A stretch of 14,792 bases of DNA from assembly GCA_021414045.1 (NCBI GenBank), contig JAIOPF010000021.1, positions 1 to 14,792 on the forward strand, in the 5' to 3' direction. A program made the position numbers and the translations under genes. Source of the DNA: Deltaproteobacteria bacterium. Lineage in GTDB: Bacteria > UBA10199 > DSSB01. Positions 8,175 through 14,119 of this stretch are shown here, one piece after another. The notes under the pieces were generated by a model that made no database searches, was not told the origin of the DNA, and saw only the letters and a program-made list of their open reading frames with translations. The first letter of the stretch is position 1, and each line of letters opens with the position of its first letter.

Positions 8175-8441
8175 AACTATATGATATTCATAAATATTTA
8201 TTCGTGAACCTCAAAAACAACCCTTGATAGCCCCTGCCGCCGAGACCCTCTTTGTCCATTCTGACGAAATCCGTCGTTCAAACAATCCCTAATCTTTCCA
8301 TTAAGCGATCTCTCCGAAAAAGTCCTCCGCGGAAAAAACTCCGCGGAATTCGGCCTATTAAAAGCGAGGAATGGGAACCTTGCTTTCTCGCTTGCTTCTC
8401 CATGCCGGAATTGTCACAAGCGTAGCGAAAAGGAGTCCTCC
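8175..8441. other. Divergent intergenic region
   Basis: This 267-bp gap separates the divergent lipoprotein gene and the 81-residue gene. The left third is AT-rich and could hold the lipoprotein promoter (TATAGT, an imperfect -10, reads on the minus strand at about 8176-8181). The centre has the hairpin at 8326-8347. I see no open frame with a convincing ribosome binding site and no RNA gene. Confidence 0.5.
8326..8347. repeat. Two copies of a palindromic 8-mer forming an 8-bp stem-loop
   Basis: TCCGCGGA occurs at 8326-8333 and 8340-8347. Each copy is its own reverse complement, so the pair can fold as an 8-bp stem with a loop AAAAAC. The flanking C and A extend it to a 10-bp direct repeat with a 14-base period (8325-8334 and 8339-8348). 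It lies about 95 bases before the start of the 81-residue gene. On the minus strand a T5 run follows four bases after the stem, as in a weak terminator, but no minus-strand gene leads into it. It could be an mRNA leader hairpin or a pair of protein sites. Confidence 0.4.
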
Positions 8442-8687
8442 ATGACCGACAATGAAGACATCAAAGCCGAACTCGAGAAATTGCGCGCCGAAAATGCGGC
8501 GTTGAAAAAAACCTCCGCTCGCGGACTCTCTCTAAAGGTGAGTGAAAAGGGCGCCCTCTCGGTTTACGGACTTGGACGCTTTCCCGTGACTCTTTACAAG
8601 GAACAATGGGCGAAGCTTCTCGATTTGGCCGATGACATCCGCGCTTTTCTTAAGGCGAACGACGCCCAACTGAAAAGCAAGGACTAG
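8442..8687 (+). CDS. Small conserved protein of unknown function (coiled coil plus VYGLGRFPVTLY domain)
   Basis: An 81-residue protein with a strong ribosome binding site (AAGGAG, 8430-8435) six bases before the ATG. Residues 5-23 (EDIKAELEKLRAENAALKK) form a short coiled coil with Leu heptads. Residues 27-60 contain SLKVSEKGALSVYGLGRFP followed by VTLYKEQWAKLLDLADDIRAF, which I recall as a conserved small uncharacterised protein family found in several bacterial phyla. The tail is helical and Lys-rich. There is no signal peptide or membrane segment, so it should be cytoplasmic. The function is unknown; small size, coiled coil and high conservation fit a binding or adaptor protein, but that is inference. 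It converges on the Calx-beta remnant, with three bases between the two stop codons. Confidence 0.85.
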   Translation: MTDNEDIKAELEKLRAENAALKKTSARGLSLKVSEKGALSVYGLGRFPVTLYKEQWAKLLDLADDIRAFLKANDAQLKSKD

Positions 8688-8690
8688 CCG

Positions 8691-9032
8691 CTAGGGGACG
8701 CGGCGGATTCGCGGAATGGCGAACCCGTAAGGCAAGAGCGCGGCGACAAAGGCCAAGCCCAAGGGATGGACCGACTCCGAGGCTTGCAAGGCGCAGCCCC
8801 CGCCCGAGATCCTGTTCGGCGAAACCGCGTTCACGATCGTGAGGACGGCCGCATTGGGATCGCCCAAGTCCGCCCCTCCGCTGGGATTGCTCAGGGTCAA
8901 ATCCACGGTTTCATCGGACTCGGACTGGGAATCGCCCGTGATCGTCACTTCAAATTCCGCGCTGGTTTCTCCATCACCGAAATTCAAGGTTCCGGCAGTC
9001 GCCTCGTAATCCAGGCCGGCGACCGCGCTGAA
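8691..9032 (-). pseudogene. 5'-truncated Calx-beta domain protein with C-terminal sorting-like tail
   Basis: The reading frame encodes most of a Calx-beta domain: AGLDYEATAGTLNFGDGETS, an acidic SESDET loop (SQSESDETVDLTLSNP) and the closing strand AAVLTIVN. Calx-beta domains occur in large secreted or surface proteins, often in tandem. After a short linker comes a tail typical of anchoring signals: SGGGCAL, a hydrophobic stretch (LGLAFVAALLPYGFAI) and RIRR at the end. The recognisable domain begins abruptly near 9030. Upstream codons to a TTG at 9119 do not resemble Calx-beta, and there is no credible start, signal peptide or ribosome binding site. This is best read as the 3' end of a larger gene whose 5' part was lost. 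It ends three bases from the stop of the convergent 81-residue gene. Confidence 0.7.
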
Positions 9033-9159
9033 TAAGTGTCTTCCATGAAGACCTGGAGAATGATTTACTCCCACTAAATTTTGAAATAGGACTGGCAAAT
9101 CCAGCTGCGAATCCTCCAACCCTCAAGCCAATCCGAACGGATTGACGGAAAGCCTTGGC

Positions 9160-10203
9160 GTGAAAAAAATCTCCATCGCGACGCTGACCCTGTTGTCACT
9201 GGCATGCCCTCGAATTTGGGCTCAATCCCCCGAGCCTTCGGGCATCTACCAATATTTGACCGTGGCGGTGGATCCTCGGGACGGAACCGTGACCGGCTAT
9301 TACGAAAACGTGCGCGAAAATCCCAACGAGATCTATCTCAGCTGCCGATTTTACCTCGCCGGTAAAAAAGCCGGGAACCAGTATTCGATACAAACCTGGT
9401 CGCCAAAGGACAGAACTCCGGTCGTCCTTCGCGGCACCCTCGCCTTCGAAGAAAATAAAAACGGAAAGGCGGCGGTGCGGTTGAAATTGGACGAGTTGCG
9501 GCAAGATTGCTGGAACCTGGATCCCTCCCTCGGCAAAGACGAGGGAAGCAAGATGGGAATCCAGAAATCCGCCGACTGGATCGAGATCCGGGTCGTCTCC
9601 GCCTCCAAGGCGCCTTACCACGAAGCCGCCGACCTATCTTCAGAGAAGAAAAGCTACGGCCTGCGCGGTGAAGTCTTAAAGGTGCTCGAGAAAATCCCGG
9701 GCTGGCGCCGAATCTCGGCGGATGGCCGCAAAGAAGCCTGGGTTCAAGAGAGCGACTTATCCCCTACTGTTCCCGTCGACGCGATGCCCGAGCCGGCGAA
9801 GATCAAGGCGCCTAAGTCCCCCGCCAAAGCGCCCTCGACATCGGCAAAGCCCGTGGAGACCATCACGCCCGCGATTTCGACGCCCGCCATGACAACGGAC
9901 CGTTTACCTTCGACGAAGGAACTGGTGGATCAACTCAAGGTCAAGGACGCCCAAGCCTTCGAGATGGCGCTCACTGTTTTGCAAAATCCGGATAAACGGC
10001 CGGATTTGGCGCCGAAGGCCCAGGCAGTGGAAGCGGACCTCAACAGGATCGTCGCCCAACTGAATGCCGCCGATCCCGGCGCCTATCAAAAGGAATCCCA
10101 CCGCATCTCCGAGACGTTTTTGGATCTGCAATACGTGAAGCAGGCCCAACCGGTGGTGAGCTTGCGGTTGAATCAAGAGATTCGGCGCCGTCCGCCGAAT
10201 TAA
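9160..10203 (+). CDS. Secreted protein with SH3-like region, unknown function
   Basis: I choose the GTG at 9160 (347 residues), because a typical signal peptide begins there (KKISIATLTLLSLACPRIWA, cleavage after about residue 21) and GGAA lies nine bases upstream. A TTG at 9142 would add six residues. The N-terminal domain (about 22-140) has two Cys (59 and 116) and alternating strands. Residues about 145-205 (RVVSASKAPYHEAADL, then GWRRISADGRKEAWVQESDL) fit a bacterial SH3-like domain, often a peptidoglycan or peptide-binding module. A Pro/Ala/Lys-rich linker (about 210-255) precedes a helical C-terminal domain. It probably acts in the periplasm. The stop overlaps that of the M20 dipeptidase gene: the four bases TTAA at 10200-10203 serve both strands. 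The family as a whole is not recognised. Confidence 0.85.
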   Translation: MKKISIATLTLLSLACPRIWAQSPEPSGIYQYLTVAVDPRDGTVTGYYENVRENPNEIYLSCRFYLAGKKAGNQYSIQTWSPKDRTPVVLRGTLAFEENKNGKAAVRLKLDELRQDCWNLDPSLGKDEGSKMGIQKSADWIEIRVVSASKAPYHEAADLSSEKKSYGLRGEVLKVLEKIPGWRRISADGRKEAWVQESDLSPTVPVDAMPEPAKIKAPKSPAKAPSTSAKPVETITPAISTPAMTTDRLPSTKELVDQLKVKDAQAFEMALTVLQNPDKRPDLAPKAQAVEADLNRIVAQLNAADPGAYQKESHRISETFLDLQYVKQAQPVVSLRLNQEIRRRPPN

Positions 10204-11585
10204 ACCAACTTCTCCGAATACAACCAAACCGCCCCTTCCATGCCCTTCTTCCAATCGGGCAGGAACAGGCTCTCGTTCTCGCCATGGGCATTGCAGTAAG
10301 GATCTTCTAGTCCGATCAAGAGCGCCGGAATGCCGCCGAACTCCTTCGTCAAAGGTTCGACGAAGGGAATCGATCCGCCGCATCCAATGAACACCGCATC
10401 GCGCCCGAAACCCTTCTTCAGCGCCCGAGCCGCCGCTTCGTAGGCCGGGCCCACCGGGTCGACCTTCCATGGGTTTCCCGCGGTGCCCGGCTTGACGTTG
10501 ACTTCGGCGCCGTAGGGTGGATCCTTCGCGAGGAAATCGCAGAGGCGCTCGAGGCTTTTCTTGGGATTCATCCCGCTGACAGTGCGGATGGAAACCTTGG
10601 CCCTAGCCCACTCCACGATCTGATTGCTGGTCTTGGCCACCTGCGGCGCGTCGATGCCCAGGATAGCGCAGGCAGGCCGGCACCAGATGCGCTCGTAGGC
10701 GCTGAATTCTTGTTCGCCCGAGAGTTGCAGAGACGAGACCCCGCCAATTTCTTGCAAGAATTTTTTCTCGTCGAAGGGCAAGGCGCGAAGCCGCTCTTTC
10801 TCGACGCCTTCCACGGGTAGGATCCCCTCGTAAAAATCCGGAATGGCGATCTTCCCATCAGCCGTCGTGAGGCGAGCGAGAATTTTGTTCAACACCGTCA
10901 GGGCGTCGATGGTTGGACCGCCCCACATGCCGGAGTGGACGGGATGATCCAGGGTTCGGACCTCGACGATCGCATCGACCAGGCCGCGCAGCCGGTAGGT
11001 CAGCGAAGGCAAGCCTATGTCGAGGTTCGCCGTGTCGGTCAGCACCATCAGGTCAGCCTTAAGACGGTCTTTATAATGAGTGACGAATTCCCCCAAATGC
11101 GCGCTTCCCGTTTCTTCTTCTCCTTCAATCAAAAAGCGAACGTTGACGGGAAGTTTGCCGCTCGACTTCAAGTAAGCCTCGAGCGCGAAGAGATGCATCA
11201 AAGCGCCAGCCTTGTCGTCGACGACGCCGCGACCATAAAGCCGGTCGCCGCGGCGCTCGGGTTTGAAGGCCGGGGAAAGCCACTTCTCTGGGCGGCCCGG
11301 AGGCTGGACGTCGTGGTGCGCATAAAGCAAGATCGTCGGAGCGCCGGGAGCGTGAAGCCAATCACCGACGACGAAGGGCGGAGCGCCGGAAATTTCGAGG
11401 ATCTCGACGTGCTCGAGACCCACCGCTTCCATCTTACGCGCGGTCCATCTCGCCGAGTCGACGAGAGGCTCGGGAGGATAACCAGGAAAACTCACGGAAG
11501 GAATTTTGGAGTAATCGATCAAATCTCGAATGAAGCGTTCGAAATTGGTGTGGATATATTGAATGGCTTGCTCGGTGTTGGACAT
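10200..11585 (-). CDS. M20 family metallodipeptidase (CNDP/DapE-like)
   Basis: This 461-residue protein belongs to the M20 zinc peptidases that remove or split short peptides. All ligand positions are visible by comparison with CNDP2-type enzymes: HHD (His90, Asp92) in LLYAHHDVQPPG, VVDDKAG (the bridging Asp at 123 or 124), IEGEEETGS (general base Glu157, ligand Glu158), Asp184 in VLTDTAN, and His434 in NAHGENE. His217 in the lid or dimerisation domain (HPVHSGMWGG) is the transition-state His. Length fits the family. There is no signal peptide, so it is cytoplasmic and probably serves peptide recycling or scavenging. The ATG at 11585 begins the natural N-terminus, although no strong ribosome binding site precedes it. 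It is divergent from the DUF6899-like gene, with 60 bases between them. Confidence 0.95.
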   Translation of the reverse strand: MSNTEQAIQYIHTNFERFIRDLIDYSKIPSVSFPGYPPEPLVDSARWTARKMEAVGLEHVEILEISGAPPFVVGDWLHAPGAPTILLYAHHDVQPPGRPEKWLSPAFKPERRGDRLYGRGVVDDKAGALMHLFALEAYLKSSGKLPVNVRFLIEGEEETGSAHLGEFVTHYKDRLKADLMVLTDTANLDIGLPSLTYRLRGLVDAIVEVRTLDHPVHSGMWGGPTIDALTVLNKILARLTTADGKIAIPDFYEGILPVEGVEKERLRALPFDEKKFLQEIGGVSSLQLSGEQEFSAYERIWCRPACAILGIDAPQVAKTSNQIVEWARAKVSIRTVSGMNPKKSLERLCDFLAKDPPYGAEVNVKPGTAGNPWKVDPVGPAYEAAARALKKGFGRDAVFIGCGGSIPFVEPLTKEFGGIPALLIGLEDPYCNAHGENESLFLPDWKKGMEGAVWLYSEKLV

Positions 11586-11645
11586 GCTGGCAAATTACGT
11601 CAAACGTCGAAACCAACCAAGATTTTTTCGCAAAGAGGAGCTGTC

Positions 11646-11918
11646 ATGCCTTACATCACGCCGCCGCAGCGTCAAAAACTCGACAAAGACCCCCGTCCCA
11701 CCGATGCGGGAGAGCTCAATTACACCATCACTCGCTACCTTTTGAGCTACCTCGAAGACAAGGGCCTGAAGTACTCAACCCTCAATGAAATCATGGGCGT
11801 CCTGAATTGCGTCACCCAGGAATTTTACCGCCGTTGGGCCGCTCCTTATGAAGATCTCAAGATCCGCGATAATGGCGACGTTGGGCCCTTTCCACGCGAG
11901 ATATCCACGCCAAAGTGA
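11646..11918 (+). CDS. Small conserved protein, DUF6899-like
   Basis: A 90-residue protein starting at the ATG at 11646, with GAGGAG (11635-11640) five bases upstream. The frame is open far upstream, but that part lies antisense to the M20 gene and is not coding. The sequence has features I associate with the DUF6899 family: MPYITPPQRQKLD at the start, GELNYTITRYLLSYL (24-38), YSTLNEIMGVLNCV (43-56), QEFYRRWAAPYEDLKI (58-73) and NGDV. It is probably a small helical cytoplasmic protein. Its tail (GPFPREISTPK) is longer than I remember for the family. The function is unknown. Confidence 0.85.
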   Translation: MPYITPPQRQKLDKDPRPTDAGELNYTITRYLLSYLEDKGLKYSTLNEIMGVLNCVTQEFYRRWAAPYEDLKIRDNGDVGPFPREISTPK

Positions 11919-11959
11919 GAATTTCTCAAAATCGTTTTTCATTTTGACAAATCAACAGT

Positions 11960-12014
11960 TTATCCACAGCTCCTAAGGGGCTGAAATGATTCCACAAGGA
12001 AATTTTTATCCACA
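11960..12014 (+). promoter_or_regulatory. DnaA-box cluster in an intergenic region
   Basis: Two perfect DnaA boxes (TTATCCACA) lie at 11960-11968 and 12006-12014, in the same orientation, 46 bases start to start. Weaker matches in the same orientation are at 11988-11996 (GATTCCACA, 6 of 9) and, inside the preceding gene, at 11901-11909 (ATATCCACG, 7 of 9). The left flank (11919-11958) is AT-rich. A 9-base exact match is expected about 0.1 times by chance on both strands of this window, so two within 55 bases is notable. It may be a DnaA-regulated promoter, a DnaA-titrating site or part of an origin. No dnaA, dnaN or other typical origin neighbour is in the window. Confidence 0.65.
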
Positions 12015-12076
12015 GGGTTATTGGCATGCTGTTTGTAACTTATAGGCAATGTAACGTATGGCCATAAGGAGGCAAA

Positions 12077-12517
12077 ATGACCCAACCTAAATTCCAAGCC
12101 CTAGCCGACCTTGTCGGTAAAAGGCGCCAAGACCACCTCAACGAGATCCACCGAAGCCCCAACCGAGACTGGGAAATCCCCCAAGGAGACAAAACCCAGC
12201 CATCCTTTCAGCAAGCCAACCTGACCTTCGAAGACCTAAGCCCCGTCCTCGAGGTCTTCCAAAACTTCGACGAGCGCTCGCGGGAGATCGAATGGACCTA
12301 CTACAGCGCCTCAGGAGAGTTCCTGCTGCAGTTCGGCTTCGCACTGGCGACGAACCGCTACGAGATCCATAGCGTTCATCCCGAGCTCTTCCTGGCTCGC
12401 GAGGAGATGCGCGGTTTCTTGGAGGCCATCAACCGCCGCCTAGGCTCCGCCTACCCTGTCCTGGAACTGGTCGCCGAGGAAGGCCGCAACCCGAGCATTC
12501 AAAGGAAGACAAATTAG
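12077..12517 (+). CDS. Uncharacterised 146-residue protein
   Basis: The ATG at 12077 has a near-ideal ribosome binding site (AAGGAGG, 12066-12072) four to five bases upstream. The protein has a charged N-terminal half (ADLVGKRRQDHLNEIHR, then a Pro/Gln-rich stretch at about 33-46), followed by a likely alpha/beta region: EDLSPVLEVFQNFDERSREI (52-71), EWTYYSASGEFLLQFGFAL (72-90), RYEIHSVHPELFLAREEM (93-110). No signal peptide, membrane segment or catalytic motif is seen, so it is probably cytoplasmic. I do not recognise the family. It sits just downstream of the DnaA boxes, and 36 bases before mutM on the same strand, so it may be cotranscribed with mutM and controlled by whatever acts at those boxes. 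Confidence 0.85.
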   Translation: MTQPKFQALADLVGKRRQDHLNEIHRSPNRDWEIPQGDKTQPSFQQANLTFEDLSPVLEVFQNFDERSREIEWTYYSASGEFLLQFGFALATNRYEIHSVHPELFLAREEMRGFLEAINRRLGSAYPVLELVAEEGRNPSIQRKTN

Positions 12518-12553
12518 ATTGAAGGGCGCCTCCGGCCTTAATAGAGAGGACGG

Positions 12554-13381
12554 ATGCCCGAACTTCCTGAAGTCGAAACCATTCGGCGGAGCTTAAAGAC
12601 CTTAGAAGGCCGACATATCGTCCGACTGGACTTCTCGTCCTTGGCCCCCGTCGAAACCACCCAGCCGCGGCACATCCGTCGCGCCTTGGCCGACCATCCC
12701 ATCCTGCGGCTGGAACGCCGGGGAAAGTACCTGCTGATCCGCTCGGCGCAAGGGGGAGCCCTCGTCATTCATCTCGGAATGAGCGGTCGACTCACCTTCT
12801 TCGACCCTCCACCCAAGAAATTCGAGAATCACACCCATCTGATCCTGCGCTTTGAAGACGGTTCGGCGCTGGCCTATCAGGACGCAAGGCGTTTCGGGAC
12901 CCTCTCGCTGACCGAGTCGGCCGACGGAACCGACAATCCCTTCTTGCAGCGTCTAGGTCCCGACTACATCGACCCACTGCTCACCGAAGAACAATTCATC
13001 GCCCGTTGCCGCCGCCACCCCGGGCTGAACCTCAAGGCCTTGACCCTGAACCAAGGCATCGCCTCGGGCCTGGGAAACATCTACGCCTGCGAGGCCCTGT
13101 ACCGAGCCAGCCTAGACCCACGACGCAAAGTAAGACGGAGTAAAAATTCGGAATTGGCGAGCCTGCTCGAGGCCGCCCGCCAAAGCCTGGAATTAGGGAT
13201 CAAGCACGGAGGGAGCAGTCTCAGGGATTACTTCGACGGTCTGGGGAATCGCGGCGTGATGAAAGACTTTTTACAGGTCTACGACCGGGAAGGACAGCCG
13301 ACTTTAGACGGCCGAGGCACGGTCAAACGCATCGTCCAGCAGGCACGTTCGACCTTTTTCTGCCCCGAGGTTCAGCGTTAA
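12554..13381 (+). CDS. mutM: Formamidopyrimidine-DNA glycosylase (Fpg/MutM), zinc-less variant
   Basis: This 275-residue protein is a bifunctional DNA glycosylase/AP lyase that removes 8-oxoguanine and formamidopyrimidines. The N-terminal MPELPEVETIRR supplies the catalytic Pro and Glu after Met removal. Lys58 (RRGKYLLI), HLGMSGRL (73-80), DARRFG (110-115) and Asn175 in GLGNIYACEALY are conserved. The C-terminal region keeps VYDREG and the lesion-contacting Arg265 (ARSTFFCP). Of the four zinc-binding Cys expected (CxxC and CxxC), only Cys270 remains: the others are Thr250, Gly253 and Val273. No other frame restores them, so this is probably a true zinc-less finger as in NEIL1 and plant Fpg. 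Length is normal. AGAGG precedes the ATG by five to six bases. It follows the 146-residue gene by 36 bases. Confidence 0.93.
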   Translation: MPELPEVETIRRSLKTLEGRHIVRLDFSSLAPVETTQPRHIRRALADHPILRLERRGKYLLIRSAQGGALVIHLGMSGRLTFFDPPPKKFENHTHLILRFEDGSALAYQDARRFGTLSLTESADGTDNPFLQRLGPDYIDPLLTEEQFIARCRRHPGLNLKALTLNQGIASGLGNIYACEALYRASLDPRRKVRRSKNSELASLLEAARQSLELGIKHGGSSLRDYFDGLGNRGVMKDFLQVYDREGQPTLDGRGTVKRIVQQARSTFFCPEVQR

Positions 13382-13407
13382 ATTTCTGGCAAAAATACTT
13401 ATAATGA

Positions 13408-13434
13408 TTGACTAAAATCCTTGGCCTTTATAGA
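13408..13434 (+). promoter_or_regulatory. Candidate tRNA promoter
   Basis: TTGACT (13408-13413) and TATAGA (13429-13434) lie 15 bases apart, about 30 bases before the tRNA-Ala gene. The spacer is shorter than ideal. A perfect TATAAT at 13400-13405 is an alternative -10 but has no good -35 partner. Confidence 0.35.
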
Positions 13435-13463
13435 CGTCTCGCCGTAAAATTTTGTTTGAAAAT

Positions 13464-13539
13464 GGGGACGTAGCTCAATTGGGAGAGCGCCTGAATGGCA
13501 TTCAGGAGGTCGGCGGTTCGATCCCGCTCGTCTCCACCA
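13464..13539 (+). tRNA. tRNA-Ala (anticodon GGC)
   Basis: The 76-nt sequence folds as a standard cloverleaf. The acceptor arm GGGGACG pairs with CGTCTCC (one G-U), the D arm is GCTC/GAGC, and the anticodon stem CCTGA/TCAGG encloses loop ATGGCAT with anticodon GGC. The T arm GGCGG/CCGCT has loop TTCGATC. A73 and the CCA end are encoded. It reads GCC (and GCT) codons. A T6 run begins right after CCA (13540-13545) and may help termination. Confidence 0.97.
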
Positions 13540-13825
13540 TTTTTTCATATACTTACGAGTTTCTCTCCAAGGAACTCTCGTCTCGTGCCCACAATATGCC
13601 CACAAGTTTAACTGCTGCCCCTGGCAGGATTTGAAACTTTGCTCGTTTCATCTCTTGCATGGAGGGAAGAAGTTTTGGGCGACTTTCGGATGCAGCTTAT
13701 GACGAGCCAAGAGGCTGCAGAGGGCATCCAACTACCCCCATCGAAGCTCCGGTTTCAGCATTGAACTCCGCTGTACCTAGGAAGAAAATCAAAAGCGTTC
13801 CGGCTAAGGAATGAAAGGGGATCTT
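13540..13825. other. Non-coding stretch between tRNA-Ala and the cysteine-rich gene
   Basis: No convincing gene is seen in these 286 bases. A 51-codon plus-strand frame (13659-13814) exists, but it has no ribosome binding site and an unremarkable composition. The minus strand across the tRNA 3' end gives short frames but no recognisable integrase tail. Base composition is clearly less GC-rich than in the mutM region. No second copy of the tRNA 3' end is visible downstream within the window. It may be the edge of an acquired segment. Confidence 0.45.
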
Positions 13826-14119
13826 ATGAAAATCCTATTTCTTATCTTAGCTGCGTTTTTTATTTCCGCTCAGGCAGAGGCCCAGTCATTGGCGCCTTTT
13901 AATTCAAGCTTTAATGGGAAATACATTGATTTGGCTCGTCAAGGCTGTTGCTCTTGGCATGGAGGAGTTTGCGGTTGCTCCTTTGGAAGCGCTCGCTGTT
14001 GCGATGGTAGCGCAAGCCCTTCTTGCGGGTGCCTAAAGCCAGATGCACAAAATAAAGATCTCTCAAGTCTACTTTGTTGGGACGATTACGAGCAGAAACC
14101 GGTAATCAAAGGGCATTAG
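13826..14119 (+). CDS. Small secreted cysteine-rich protein
   Basis: I choose the ATG at 13826 (97 residues), because AAGGGG lies six bases upstream and a signal peptide begins there (KILFLILAAFFISAQAEA, cleavage near AEA-Q). An ATG at 13811 in the same frame lacks a ribosome binding site. The mature part contains a compact Cys motif at about 41-69 (GCCSWHGGVCGC, then ARCCDGSASPSCGC). I recognise this CCSxHGGV...CCDGxxSPxCxC pattern as a small module found in many short bacterial and phage proteins; its role is not known to me. The eight clustered Cys suggest disulfides or metal binding in the periplasm or outside. A further Cys lies at residue 84. The codon use is more AT-rich than in neighbouring genes left of the tRNA. 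The 3' end overlaps the convergent Fic remnant by 14 bases. Confidence 0.8.
   Translation: MKILFLILAAFFISAQAEAQSLAPFNSSFNGKYIDLARQGCCSWHGGVCGCSFGSARCCDGSASPSCGCLKPDAQNKDLSSLLCWDDYEQKPVIKGH

Noticed and set aside
10935..11645. Long plus-strand open frame preceding the DUF6899-like gene
   Set aside because: It lies antisense to the well-supported M20 dipeptidase; the real start with ribosome binding site is at 11646.
11944..11949. Perfect -35 hexamer TTGACA upstream of the DnaA boxes
   Set aside because: No acceptable -10 sequence lies 16-18 bases downstream.
13399..13605. Minus-strand open frame across the tRNA-Ala gene encoding RAGSNRRPPECHSGALPIEL
   Set aside because: This peptide is the antisense translation of a tRNA-Ala and is a well-known false gene in databases.
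13659..13814. 51-codon plus-strand frame after the tRNA
   Set aside because: No ribosome binding site, no recognisable domain, and it ends just before a gene with good start signals.
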